This document shows, in pieces, positions 1 through 10,297 of a stretch of DNA of 64,000 nt (its first letter is position 1; every line of letters begins with the position of its first letter). The stretch covers positions 97,112 through 161,111 of the forward strand of contig SJOL01001191.1 of assembly GCA_004794785.1 (NCBI GenBank), in the 5' to 3' direction. The notes below the pieces were generated by a model. It did not search any database, was not told the DNA's origin, and saw only the letters and a list, made by a program, of their open reading frames with translations. This stretch comes from Opisthorchis felineus (lineage: Eukaryota > Platyhelminthes > Trematoda > Opisthorchiida > Opisthorchiidae). Position numbers and translations under genes: made by a program.

Positions 1-165
1 CTGCAACGCCACCGGAAGGAAGCATGAGGGTTGAGACGTTGTCAGGTTGCCCAACCTAAACAGAATTAGTCGTGTTGGGGTTAGGTTCGAACCAAAAACC
101 CTCCGGTCAGTAAGTTCGTGCCCGACAACTGAACTATCTCGAGTTCATTTTACTTGGTATCCCAT
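1..165 (-). repeat. SINE-1 copy (tRNA-derived), cut by window edge
   Basis: Read on the minus strand this is a short tRNA-headed element. It has a box-A-like stretch near 140-155, the shared block ACTTACTGACCGGAGGG near 104-115, and a box-B-like GGTTCGAACC near 85-95. A tail follows that resembles CCTAACCCC then GGCAACCTGACA in sister copies. The same order of blocks recurs at 18,955-19,092 (-), 43,438-43,606 (+) and 46,262-46,424 (-). RNA polymerase III transcription and LINE-driven insertion are typical of such elements. The copy is diverged and has no coding potential. Confidence 0.6.
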
Positions 166-228
166 AGGCGGGGCAATTATACCTCCGACAGATTCCTCCA
201 AGTTTAGCCGACCCTAGTTGTAACGTGA

Positions 229-345
229 GATTCAAAAAGAACATAAAGTTGGCGTATTTTTGGGGACTCCGCCTATCTGATAAGCCCAAAGAAGGGCGAA
301 ATCGGCTGTGAGCTGTCGAAGAACTATCAACAAACTTATTACTAG
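229..345 (+). repeat. HHR repeat, 3' part (hammerhead-like core, one core change)
   Basis: Partial copy of the abundant repeat, directly followed by a longer copy in the same orientation. It keeps CTGATAA at 277-283 (canonical CTGATGA with one change). Stem II is GCCC 284-287 with GGGC 294-297. GAAA is at 298-301. A stem III hairpin pairs CGGCT 303-307 with AGCTG 311-315 around loop GTG. The TC of the cleavage triplet GTC is at 316-317. The core change probably makes it inactive. The copy matters because its stem III differs from sister copies by a compensatory base pair. Confidence 0.7.
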
Positions 346-668
346 TGTGCCACGTCTACACAATATATTGCGATGTCTCGAATATTGTACCGGCTGAAAC
401 ATAAGCGACCTGGGGCAGCACATTCAGTTGAAGAAGAACAGCGCAAACGGGGGATTCAGCCGAGATTAAGGGAAGTCTCCCGTGAAAACCAAACTGGTAT
501 GCAAACGAGTGTATTTGTCGAATTTTGTGTAATTTGGGTTCAAGTAGAACATATGGTTGGCTGAAGGAAAACTCGGGTATTGCGCCTACCCGATGAGCCC
601 GAAATGGAAAGGCAAAACAAGTCGTGGGCTGTCGAAGAGTTTTCAGCAACCTTATCAGTAGTGTGTAT
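346..668 (+). repeat. HHR repeat, near full-length unit
   Basis: The unit begins with the block containing CGATGTCTCGAATATTGTACC and runs through CACATTCAGTTGAAGAA, the CAAACGAGTGTATTTGTCG block, the GGGTTCAAGTAGAACAT block and TTTTCAGCAACCTTAT at the end. Its hammerhead core is broken: CCGATGA at 590-596, a disordered stem II and GCAAAAC in place of GAAA. The GTC triplet remains near 631-633. With 229-345 it forms a head-to-tail pair, so this repeat can exist as tandem units of about 320 bases. A 97-codon ORF on the opposite strand is a shadow of the repeat. Confidence 0.75.
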
Positions 669-1200
669 GTGCCCCGGACTGGTTCGTTTACATACGATTA
701 CAGACCAGCTGCGAATTCCGTTAGTGGTCTTCTAGCATAAGCCAAGAAAAACTGGGGATAAGTAGCAGGTACCTGAAGAACCAAACGAGGAGGAATCGAA
801 ACGAAACCAATGCTGATTTTATCAACTATATTCAGTCATAAGAAAAAACAAATTTACCTTTGTGCACGCACACGGCTCAGTTCGACGCCAACTTTGCGTA
901 AGCACACAATACTATGGGTGTGAAAAAAATCCCGTGTAGTTTCATTCAATGCGATCGATAAACTACAATCATCGATTTACACATTCAAGGTCGGTAAATG
1001 ACTGGCTTTGTCAGAGTGCTTGCCAGCCAGTGAAACTTTCGATCTGAATGATACTAAATAGCAGAAGCCAGTTTTAGGCACAGGATGAGGACGAAAATGA
1101 TCAACAGTCAAACTTAGAATGGCGTCTTACGTCGCCTGTCGAAAACGTCACAAATTCCGACCAACTCAGATCGGGCTGGTCGATATTAGGCTATCAGAAA
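669..1200. other. No recognisable feature
   Basis: AT-rich unique-looking sequence between the HHR repeat pair and the next ORF. I see no RT, tRNA-like or repeat blocks here. Confidence 0.4.
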
Positions 1201-1650
1201 ATGAAGTCGCAAGAGAAGTGGCTTCAGCGTATTAGGTCACGACGCTCCGCTGTCTATCATCACTGGAGTGTCATCGATACGAATGTGGGTTGTGATTCAT
1301 CCTTACAACGACGCTATCTTTCGCCTTTCACAGTGATGATTCGCCAACCAGTTAGAGTTCTAGCGACGTTCTCATCGAATCATCGAAGAAGCTTTTGGTT
1401 GATACCTTCAGTAAGTGTGAGTACGATTTTCACTGTAGATGTTATTTATTTCCAGCTGTCAGATGGCAGAATGCATACAAATTGTTACAAACCCCGCCAC
1501 TACTCACAAGTAACCAAACAAAATCATTCATCACTTCCTAACCACCCGTGGACTTACTTGCCAGGTGGATCAGTCGGATCAGGTGGACCAGGGGTTTATC
1601 AGTCATTGTTTGTGGCGTCTGGCAGATTAGACACATTGCTCAAAGGATGA
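1201..1650 (+). CDS. Hypothetical ORF with a possible 45-base in-frame intron
   Basis: A 149-codon open frame starting at ATG. I recognise no family. At 1,411 there is a strong splice donor (GTAAGTGTG), and at 1,455 a good acceptor (TTTATTTCCAG). Removing 1,411-1,455 would excise 45 bases and keep the frame. Very short introns are known in flatworm genes. The C-terminal part is rich in Ser, Gly and Pro. ORFs of this length also occur by chance in a 64-kb window, so the splice signals are the main support. A second open patch follows at 1,661-1,849 in another frame. Confidence 0.25.
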   Translation: MKSQEKWLQRIRSRRSAVYHHWSVIDTNVGCDSSLQRRYLSPFTVMIRQPVRVLATFSSNHRRSFWLIPSVSVSTIFTVDVIYFQLSDGRMHTNCYKPRHYSQVTKQNHSSLPNHPWTYLPGGSVGSGGPGVYQSLFVASGRLDTLLKG

Positions 1651-2144
1651 ACACGTTCGTTTGTTCAGGCGTAATATGTCAGATTCGTCCAGCGTGAAGT
1701 GGTCGGGTAGTGGCAGTGCGTTTGCGTCGAATTTTATGGAGCCGGAGTTCATATCCCAGGCCAGTCAAGGGTATGAACTACTGACGAGTTTTAGCACGAT
1801 AAAAACTCGATACCAATGCGGTACTGATTCTGTGGAAGGTGTAAACTGACTAGTAGCTCAAGGACGGGAGAAGGACTGTTCGAACAAGCTATGTGGATTC
1901 AAATACTCTGTCAGCGCACTTAACTTTCTTGTTTGTCAAGAACTACGTTTTCTTTTAAGAACTGCGGTCCACAGCATTCACAAATACTGCAGATCATTTC
2001 AAGGTTATCCTTCCCTAATTTTAGTTTTAGTCAAAGACTTATCTGGCAGAGGAGTCTACTCTTTAGTGAAACGCAAAAAATCATTTAAGAGTTGTTTTGT
2101 TCTTGCTAAGCGTCGGCAGTGGCGCGCGTTTTACGAACGAGCAA

Positions 2145-2295
2145 TCTTCCGATTAGTAGTCGAGTACTACACACTACGACCACGTCTGGCTGATCGGAGG
2201 CACTTAGACAAAACATAGTACCACTGTCTTTGAATTACGCAAGTCACACCACGTGATCCGGCTCCTCGTGTGACGACCTCGAAGGTGGGAGAACC
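2145..2295 (-). repeat. SINE-3-related fragment
   Basis: The blocks CTGATCGGAGGCACTTAGACA, CACACCACGTGATC and GGCTCCTCGTGTGACGACC line up in order with the segment at 17,330-17,465, which flanks the best SINE-3 copy. The tRNA-like head is not clear here, so only the body is claimed. A 93-codon minus-strand ORF overlapping it has no support as a gene. Confidence 0.45.
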
Positions 2296-2299
2296 ATGG

Positions 2300-3775
2300 A
2301 AAATACTGTTTTTTCCCCTTCCGCGCAGATAAAGTAAACAGCAAGTCCGCAGACGCAAAGACGAGATTTGTGTGGGATGAGAATGAAACACGCCGTCTGT
2401 TGCTTTGCTGAATAAGTGTATTAATAGCTGAGCCACAGTGGACGTCACGAATTCTGACTCAGACTTATTGCCTACAGTTTCAATAGCTCATTCTATGGTG
2501 TGTAAATGGTTAACGGTTTCTAACGTCTTTTCCCGTTTTTACTCAGCCCACAGCATTAGAATTCTAACAACTAACGACCACGAACTTTAACCGGATTTAC
2601 GACCACTCTAACACACAAGGAACTCAAAACAGCCGTCTTTGGGCCATCCTGAAGTGATTGTAACCACCAAGATGCGACCAGTCCATGACCAGTTTATCAA
2701 GAGCCTGCCAACCATAATCCGCCTGCATTTGCAGGTGGAATGAGCAATGTGGAGCAATTTATGGTGCCTAAGCGGCTGATTCCAAAGGCTGCGTCGGTAA
2801 AAGCTGGAATCAGGTGAAGAAGCAGCAGCAGCGGCGGCGGCGATAGCAGTCGGGTAGCGGAACCGGAGAATTTTTCAGACAGGTGGAGCGTTCCTTACCA
2901 GTCATAGGATGACCACACTCTGTTATTCTCCATCAAAGTTTGATAGGCAGGCTACACCTAAAATTGTGGTAAAAATTAGTGGAGTTGCTCAGATAGCAGT
3001 TGTCGATGCAGGGCGTGAGCGTCGATCATCGGTAAGGTAGTTAAAGAGGGAATCAGCTCATGTGACAGTGTGTGGGCACTAAGTTGTACCTAAGTAAACG
3101 TTTGGGGGAGTCAGACCATCACTATTCGGGTGGGTTAGACTAAGACGACTCGAGCCAATAGTCGCTGGTATGAACGAAACTATAAATGCAGTCGGTTTGT
3201 TGAAGAGGCTGTGCTGCCCTCCAGCATACCGCTGTGGCGTGTCCAATGAAAGCAGAGCCATCTGCCTGTGAGCAAAGACTCATATCCGTTTTCACATTCA
3301 TGGGTTTTGTAACTGGATGGAGCACACGATAGAAATTCAGTCCAGATCCACCAGCTGCCCAGTACAGAAGAGGCTACACTGGGGATTGGTATCCCAGCTT
3401 CAGAGCAAATAACCGAGACATAAAAAAAAATCATACAGCAAACAAGGTGCCGCCTAGATTGTTGACTAGGAAGTCGTCGGATTTTGGGAACTGGGAAAAG
3501 CTACAATCAAATAACCCTTTCCCATGTCAATAACAGAGCGCACGGCTGCTTGTCGTCAGTGATTTTGCTGACCGACATATGACCTGCCTGTCAGTAACTG
3601 ATTATGGCAGCTCGTGGCCGAAGTAAAAGTACTTTTTGCATTAATGGAGGAGTTCTTGCGAATACCGTTTAGTTTACTCAGCGCTTCATTCAGGAGACTT
3701 TTGCTACAAATTCCTCATGGACTAGGAACTGCTACCGTCTAAGAACACTGAGACGGAGGGAGAACGTGCAGGGAC
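2300..3775. other. Unassigned, with a short CAG/CGG-rich patch
   Basis: No retroelement motif or repeat copy was recognised. A short trinucleotide-rich run (GCAGCAGCAGCGGCGGCGG) lies near 2,821-2,842. Three overlapping minus-strand ORFs of 60-84 codons at 3,079-3,434 look like chance. Confidence 0.4.
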
Positions 3776-5115
3776 GCCCAGAAATGCTTCCCAAAGAATA
3801 AAAGGAACCGGACTGAAAAGCACCAGCAAGAAGTGCCAAATTGTCCGCCCATCCACTGTGCCTTAGCCACGTAGTAGGAAACAACCATTTTATTACAATT
3901 CAGGGAGTAGTAAAAATCACCCTCTTGCACAGTCCAAGAGACAGCTGCGGTTGTTTTTAGGAGCATTGTGCCGCGATTTTCCGTTGCTTCTGAAAAATAA
4001 GTTGAACTGGGCTTCATGGTTATGCAGCGCTTTCAAGAAGCCGATGGGTTGTATGTAGTCCAACCTGAAATGCCTAGAGATACAGGAACCTAACCGGATG
4101 TTTACTTTGTCAGTCGATGTCTGTCGCAGCATTCCGGGTAACAAGGTATGTGAACCGACCACTCACAGTAGCGGAAAGGAAGCGCTCGACAGCCGAGAAA
4201 AGGTGTCTCGCAATGGTTTGGGCGAGGAGAAGTGGCATAACTCTCTTGTTGTTACAGATCCTCCTTCAAGCTAGACTATAAACCCGTAACATGGCAAATG
4301 ACAGCCAAAGGTCCTCTAAGATGACTAGCCAGATGAGCATGAAGGCTTCAAGAGTTCATTTTTACAGCGCGACCAGGACAGTACTGTCCCAGACGTGCTC
4401 CTTAAACCCTGTCGAGAGACAGACGAAATTCCCAAAGAACCGCTACCTGTAACCTCGGTTGCATTTTTCATCAAGAGGTAACAAACCATCCGATGATTGG
4501 TCCCAGGGTCATAAGAGCAATAAGAGTATCTAAAGGCCAAATCGAAGCCGCAGGCGATATCACCTGAGCTGCAGGCATTTCTTAGGGTATGGAGTAGGCT
4601 CTGTCTACAGAATGGAACATAGTGACCAAACTAAAGCTCCTTGATGAGTTCGGGACCCGGAAAACACCGTATGTACCTGTGGATGGTCGACGCAGACTGC
4701 TGCAGCCGACGCATGACCGCGACCGCTCTTGAGAAAGCTTTTTGCAAGACATATTGAGACGTTGAAGAGGCCATCCGTTCTTTCCCGCATTGCTGACAGC
4801 ACCTATCAAAAAGCCAAGGGTTGCTGATGCAATCGATCACAATGTCCACGCAATCATGGAGATGGATGTGTTCGGTGTATTGCCGACAAGCCCAAACACA
4901 AGGTGCTTCATCAATGCCATGGTGGATCATTTTACACGATGGGTCAAGGCGGAACGATCACAGATCAGACTGTTTCAAATAGTAACGCGTTTTCATAGGC
5001 GTCATCGCATGGCCTGACAAACCTGAGGCAGTGCGCATCCACCAGAGTCCACGTTCTGACTCCAGCAGATTTCAAAAGACATTAGAGAGCTACAGGATGA
5101 AGATATTTCCGTATC
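3775..5115 (+). mobile_element. Ty3/Gypsy LTR-retrotransposon pol relic (RT end, RNase H, integrase)
   Basis: Several plus-strand frames, broken by stops and shifts, carry successive Ty3/Gypsy pol segments. At 3,806-3,865 there is a GLKSTSKKCQIVRPS-like RT segment. At 3,925-4,060 lies the connection region with QLRLFLG. At 4,168-4,225 is an RNase H segment, AERKRSTAEKRCLAMVWA, followed near 4,270-4,400 by DHKPVTW-like and RPGQY-like blocks in shifted frames. At 4,755-4,805 is a zinc-binding remnant, DVEEAIRS then HC. At 4,856-4,950 is the integrase core with the first catalytic-type Asp at 4,865-4,867, GVLPTSP and MVDHFTRW. The integrase fades by about 5,100, where an HHR repeat begins. No LTRs were found. 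It is a dead relic, consistent with insertion of the repeat into an old element. Confidence 0.8.
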
Positions 5116-5125
5116 TTTCGTAATG

Positions 5126-5400
5126 CACTACTCATAGGGTTGCTGAAAATTCTTCGACAGCCCACAAACGGTTTCGCCCTTTTTGGGGCTCATCAGGTAG
5201 GCGCAGTCTCTGAGTTTCCGTCAACCTTATGTTCTACTTGGAACCAAATTGCACGAAATTGGCGAAATACACTCATCTGCAAACAAATTTGGTTTTGCGA
5301 GAGACTCACCTGGAACCCAGCTGAATCTCTCGTTTGTGATGTGTCCAGGTAACTGAATGTGCTGCACCAGGCCGCCTCATTTTTCAGTTGCTACGATATT
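5126..5400 (-). repeat. HHR repeat unit, left arm of a palindrome
   Basis: On the minus strand this copy runs from the 5' blocks near 5,400 to the terminal CAACCCTATGAGTAGTGC at about 5,126. It contains one of the best hammerhead cores in the window (separate entry). It meets a plus-strand copy at about 5,400, so the two units lie with their 3' ends outward. The 70-codon plus-strand ORF here is a shadow of the repeat, not a gene. Confidence 0.8.
5131..5231 (-). ncRNA. Hammerhead ribozyme-like motif, core intact
   Basis: On the minus strand CTGATGA occupies 5,196-5,190. Stem II is GCCC with GGGC around CAAAAA. GAAA is at 5,175-5,172. A short hairpin follows, then the GTC triplet at 5,158-5,156. 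Upstream CATAAGGTTG (5,231-5,222) can pair with downstream CAACCCTATG (5,142-5,133, one mismatch) as the far part of stem I. Open stem I with closed stems II and III is the type I hammerhead layout known from schistosome SINE-like repeats and Penelope-like elements. Weak points are a bulged C after GAAA and a poor helix next to the core. Activity is not shown. Confidence 0.6.
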
Positions 5401-5622
5401 CGAGATATCGCGATACATGTATATTCGTAGTGCACTACTCGCAAAACCAAATTTGTTTGCAAATGAGTGTATTTCGCTAATTCCGAGCAATTTGGTTTCA
5501 AGTAGAACATAAGGTTGACGGAAACTCGGGGACTGCGCCTACTTGATGAGCCCCAAGAAAAGCGAAACCGGTCGTGGGCTGTCGAAGAATTTTCAGCAAC
5601 CATATGAGTAGTGCATTACGAA
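5401..5622 (+). repeat. HHR repeat unit, right arm of a palindrome
   Basis: Plus-strand copy starting near CTCGCAAAACCAAATTTG and ending ATGAGTAGTGCATTACG. The core has TTGATGA at 5,543-5,549 (first C changed) and a weakened stem II. GAAA at 5,564-5,567 is intact. Stem III pairs CGGTC 5,569-5,573 with GGCTG 5,577-5,581. GTC is at 5,581-5,583. Far stem I arms are CATAAGGTTG 5,508-5,517 and CAACCATATG 5,597-5,606. The opposite-strand ORF at 5,391-5,603 is a shadow. Confidence 0.75.
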
Positions 5623-5639
5623 TATTCTGGATAGCTGTT

Positions 5640-6190
5640 ATAAACCTTGGTGACTTCTTGACTTCATCAGAACGTCATTTGAGCTCTATTTATCAGTGAG
5701 AGCACAAAGTTGGTTTATTGTTCGAAGGACGGCATATAAAGTAATCCAGATATTGTCCAGAACGAGACAGTTTACGATACTAAGTCACATCAAAACAGGA
5801 TTCGTTGGCCCTAATAGGACCACCTAGGAATCTAAATGAACAGTCCGCGTTTTAAAATTCACAATACAGTTTAATTCATTACAAAGAATTTTCAGGAAAT
5901 GTGGTGAGCCGCCAGAAGATTCTCTTTGCACAATCACGAAAGTGTCGTAAACATAACGCCAACAAATAAGCCGCTGATCCAAAAACCAATTCATCATCAG
6001 TTTCTCTGTCCGGTAACGCTGTACGTCGCTTATGTAGTGATATAAGTAGCATGATTTCAACTAATATTTCGCTGCGGGTTATAGCTAAAGGAATAACAAG
6101 CCACAAAGTTAGACCATTTGGATTTACAACGGTAGCCAATTTCGAATTCGAACGAGCAGTTGTCGATATGATACCCACCACAAACAAACG
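5640..6190 (-). mobile_element. Penelope-like element RT fragment (decayed)
   Basis: Two overlapping minus-strand frames carry RT palm remnants. At about 6,100-6,060 there is a SEILVEIML-like segment resembling the conserved SP..AEI region. At about 5,980-5,940 lies LICWRYVYDTFVIVQRE, close to the Penelope-type WxRYVDDTF box but with the first catalytic Asp changed to Tyr. It is followed by HFLKILCNELNCIVNFK, matching the spacing of the next Penelope RT motif. A frameshift lies between the two parts, and no GIY-YIG domain was found. The fragment ends beside the HHR repeat palindrome. A non-LTR RT is less likely given the YVDDTF context. Confidence 0.65.
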
Positions 6191-6199
6191 CCTAAGAGC

Positions 6200-9100
6200 A
6201 ATGGTGTGGTTTAGGAAAGTTCACCCACCAATTGTGGCAACCAGCAGTAACTATCGGACCCAAACCACATAAAACATAAAACTTCAAAACATAAAACATA
6301 TGTGGGACAAGCCTTCTGTAAGAATGAGACGGCGAAATGAATGGTATGGTCACTGCTCATTAACCCTTCCTCCTAGGAAATGTGAGTGGTGGTCTGGAAA
6401 GGTAACAAGGTGAAGAGCACTATTCAGCGTCTGTTTGGCAACGGTAGTGCGAAAGATTGTTCATTCATGGTTTGTCATCGCGATACTATCGTGTTGCCTG
6501 CAATTATACTGGATGTGATCTCACCCTGGTTCCTATCGATCCGTGGACAGTTTGGTAGATAGTTCGCTGAATAGGATGCGTCACCAACTCGGTTCATTAA
6601 CCGCCCCTCTACCAAACTTCCACTCAACTGGGATATTTATCAGCATGCTCAAACTCCACTGCACTACAGACTTTCGTCAGTTGAATGCCTTTCCATCTTC
6701 AGTCGAAGTTCTCTGCTTGAGAGATGGAGTCCTAAAGAACCGGCTAGCCACTTCTACGGACTCTTCTGTTGTTCAAGGAACCTTTTCTGAAAGATTGTAA
6801 CCACTTAATTTGTGTTTTTGTCAGTGAACAGCTCTGTATTCGGAGGCGCTTTCCTCTCACAGCCGGTGCCCAGGATAAAACACAGGGTTCGGTCCTACGG
6901 AAGTTCAAATAAGGCTTTCGGATCTGACTCATACAGTCGTATCCTTCTGTTCTCCAAAACAGTGTTTACTATATTCAAGTTTGATTTAGTCGATAGACGT
7001 ATGTTAGATGCCGGTGAAATCTCGGCTAGGTGGGCCGAGACAAAACCAACAGAAATCTCAAAGAAACATCACACTGGCTGGTTAAACTTCCAGTTGTCTT
7101 TTTCAGTATCAGACAGTCTTCTGAGGCCCTCGAAAGAGAGCGAGAGAGAGTACAGGTACGCAGAGCTATACTCACCAGTGAACAACCAAAAACAACTCTG
7201 TGGGATTAGGGGACCACAGAGATCTTTATGACAAACCGGTTCTTCATAAACTGCACAGATAAGTGGCAGACAATCCAAGAGTCATGTGTTGCTCTGAGTG
7301 TGCAGAGTTAAACTGTAAATATGTCAACGTGATCCCGTTAGTTGGAAAGTGTCATATTTCTGAACATCACACAATTTATCATGAGAAAATCATGACTGCA
7401 GTTTGTTTCAACGGTACTGGATGCACTGGACTGGAGCTTCAAATGGAATCAGAGACAAGCAGACGCTGGATCAGTGGGCAAATCCTGGTATGGTTGTATC
7501 CATTGCCGGAAGGATCCAAAGGATGCATGAGTGCGATGGGGATGGGGTCACGTGAACCGGTCACCACCAGAGAGACAAAGAGTTTTCATTGGTTGCAGGC
7601 AGACAGACCTTAATCGCAGAAAGCTACAGGATCGTAAGTTTCCACAGAGGAATTATGGACTCGAACAAACATCGTTTCGGGAGTTGTTTTGTCATAGCGC
7701 ATCGTGATACGGTCCGGACTGCAGCTTAGCGGACTGGAAAGTCTGAGCAATTGGACGAAAGCGCATACACCGCAATGCGAATTTTCTCTGCGCAGTGGGG
7801 CCCCGTAGAAAACACGACACGGAAATAGCACACACCGAATACTGATTGCTGCATGAGGGAAGGGTTGGAAGAGGGATTTCACTGGAGTTAAACCGTTTCC
7901 TATTTGACAGGTTGCAATAAACGACCGAAGTATCAGACACTCTTGGCGCTACAATTGACGAACTTTGTCAGAGCACTTCGTCGTTCCTCTTTTCTTCAGC
8001 GTCGACCTCTGCAGTGAGTCAGCTACGTGCCGAGCAAAACTGGCACTAAATTTACGGATATGTCACTGTTTCCATCGCCGTGTTCAAGGTGGTGCTGCCG
8101 GGTGGGAAAACAGCTCAAGATCTTGATGTCAGTTGTGAATGCCGTTGCCGAGCCCTTCGGACTACATCCATGGAGTTGAAAGTTGCCAATACACTGCATT
8201 AGTTTTGCTATGGATCGACGGTCGTTTTCGACGGCGATATTGGATCCAATTCATTCTCAGACAGAAGATGGTGGCCGCAGAGTAAAAAAAACAAAGCACT
8301 GTTTGTCTGACAATAGCCTATTATTGCCCTCCAAACAACTATGTCATGGCCACATTTGTCTTCGAGCTGGTCCGTATAATACCTTTTCACTAGGGTCATT
8401 TCATCATCCCCCAAACCCATTCCCTTTGTAAAGGAGAGAATGAAGACCGTACTGAGGCCATTTTCTGACAGGTAGGTTTCTGTTCACTCTAGTCAGACAC
8501 TGGCTCACCGATTTGATTTCTGATCAATTCAAATTACTGAAAGTATCCCACCACTTTGTTTTCCTCCTTATTTCAGGTTTGAAGGGTTCCCGTTGCTAGG
8601 TATCAATGAATGGCCAAAATTTGTGTGATGTTGTCATCACAATGTTCATTTGATCCTCACCGGAGTTCGTTACTTTCAGAGACTAAGCATCTAAATCGTA
8701 AATTTCGAGACAACGGGTAGTCTTACTATCATTTGGACTAGGATTCGGACGACACACTCACTTTACATTCATATTTTATACTATCAACCCTTAAGACCGC
8801 ATTGTCCAACAACGCAGTGTGAACCATGAGGACGTGTAAGTACTGATCACTACAACCAGGTGATCCACTGAGATGTCCAAGGCAGACGCACGCAAGAAGT
8901 TGATTTTGTGAGTTGAGTTAGTTATCAGTAGTTTGTCTTCACTACCCTGTAACTGCCCCAAAACTAACAAACTTTAGGCTGGGTGCAGACTCATCTCTGC
9001 TCCCGCTAACCATCTGATCACCGGTGTTCGTCGTCTTAACCTGGGACAGCACACGCACATGTGGTGCCAAGTATACTAGTACCATTTCATATTTTTTCGC

Positions 9101-10000
9101 TTGCCTCTGCTGATCTGTACTCAGCAGGTGTACTCACACTATTGCCTAAAGTGTGTGAGTGATTCCTTAGAATAGGGCCAAATCTGTCGAAAGGTCAGTT
9201 TAGCAGTCCCTGAGAGCACTTTGACACATACTCCATGATTATGTAACCGGATCCACGTAACTCTCCACAATCGGCAATAGTTCATACTATACTAGTTTGA
9301 GGTTTGAAATAAGTGTGATTTGTCGGTAATTTGAGCAGTTTTGCTCAGATGAGACAAAAAACATGGACTTCTTTCAAACGCCGCTCACTGTTGCTGGACT
9401 AGACTGATGTCTCTTGTCCGGAAAAACCCTTGTCGTACGACCTACATGAGATGGCTGAAGCGAGCGGGCAAAGTTAAAACAATGTAGTTTACCTGGTTAC
9501 TCAGAACTACCTAAGTGATGGCTAGCATTAACCAGCCTTGTGTGCGGGTCTTGTGGACGTGTCTTTTCAGCAGTGCTGGCCACCAGGTACCCTCTCGCAT
9601 ACACTGCAGGCTCATTTGTTCAGATGTACATACTTGAACGGACAACTATTGGCCGCCAGTTGGATATGCTAATGGTTTTAGAACTGTGCCCTCATTTCCA
9701 TCATATGGTCTTATTTCCTTGGGTTTACACCGGGTTCAGAGCTTTGAGGTGGATACATATGCGGGTATGTGGCACTACCCACTGCTCGTGGAATCAATCG
9801 GCGTAGATTGATGTGACAGGCTAATTGGAGTGGGGATTTCAGCCCACCAAAAGGCTTTCAGTTTGAGCCCTTCTATCAAGTTCTATTTGAAAAAAAACTA
9901 ACTGCTAATCTCTACTATCCTCTTTCATGTCTACTCCTTCGTATTCTCACGTCAAGCACCATAAGTTGATTTTGCGATAGCGCAGTCTGTCGATCAGGTC
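6200..10000. other. Long stretch without a supported gene or named repeat
   Basis: Several 60-139-codon ORFs occur on both strands (for example 6,812-7,231 and 7,263-7,613 on the plus strand). None shows a motif I can name, and their number fits chance. A small CATAAAA-type repetition lies near 6,270-6,300. I see no tRNA-like heads or LINE motifs. Confidence 0.4.
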
Positions 10001-10018
10001 ATGGTGGTTGAAAGGACT

Positions 10019-10297
10019 TCAACGCAAGTTCAACTGCGATGTCACAGATAGAGAACACTTCTTCAAATTCACAAACAGGGTGCCTTCGAACTGGTTTTGA
10101 ACGGCCCAGTTCATACTTTCATTGATCACAAAATAATCAGTATCCATTTGATGGTACATTGATGAGGATGCATCAAGTAGCCGTTCAAATCCTACGAGCA
10201 TCCTTGTACTTCGAGAATTGGTTGGTTGCAGGAACCATGGATACCCGCTTGGAAACACAACAAGATCGGAATCTTTAAACCAAGATTCTATGCACAA
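10019..10297 (-). CDS. Possible exon, unknown protein
   Basis: A 92-codon minus-strand frame with balanced, globular-looking composition, including DSDLVVFPSGYPWFLQPTNS and HQMDTDYFVINESMNWAV. No family is recognised. It reads to a stop at 10,019. Two other open patches lie upstream on the same strand at 10,891-11,094 and 11,653-11,907, which could suggest one spliced gene. Splice phases between them do not obviously agree, so the link is inference. Confidence 0.3.
   Translation of the reverse strand: MCIESWFKDSDLVVFPSGYPWFLQPTNSRSTRMLVGFERLLDASSSMYHQMDTDYFVINESMNWAVQNQFEGTLFVNLKKCSLSVTSQLNLR

Noticed and set aside
229..668. Genes from 63- and 97-codon ORFs
   Set aside because: The same reading frames recur as shadows in every copy of the repeat (5.1, 5.4, 34.4 kb) with stops at varying places.
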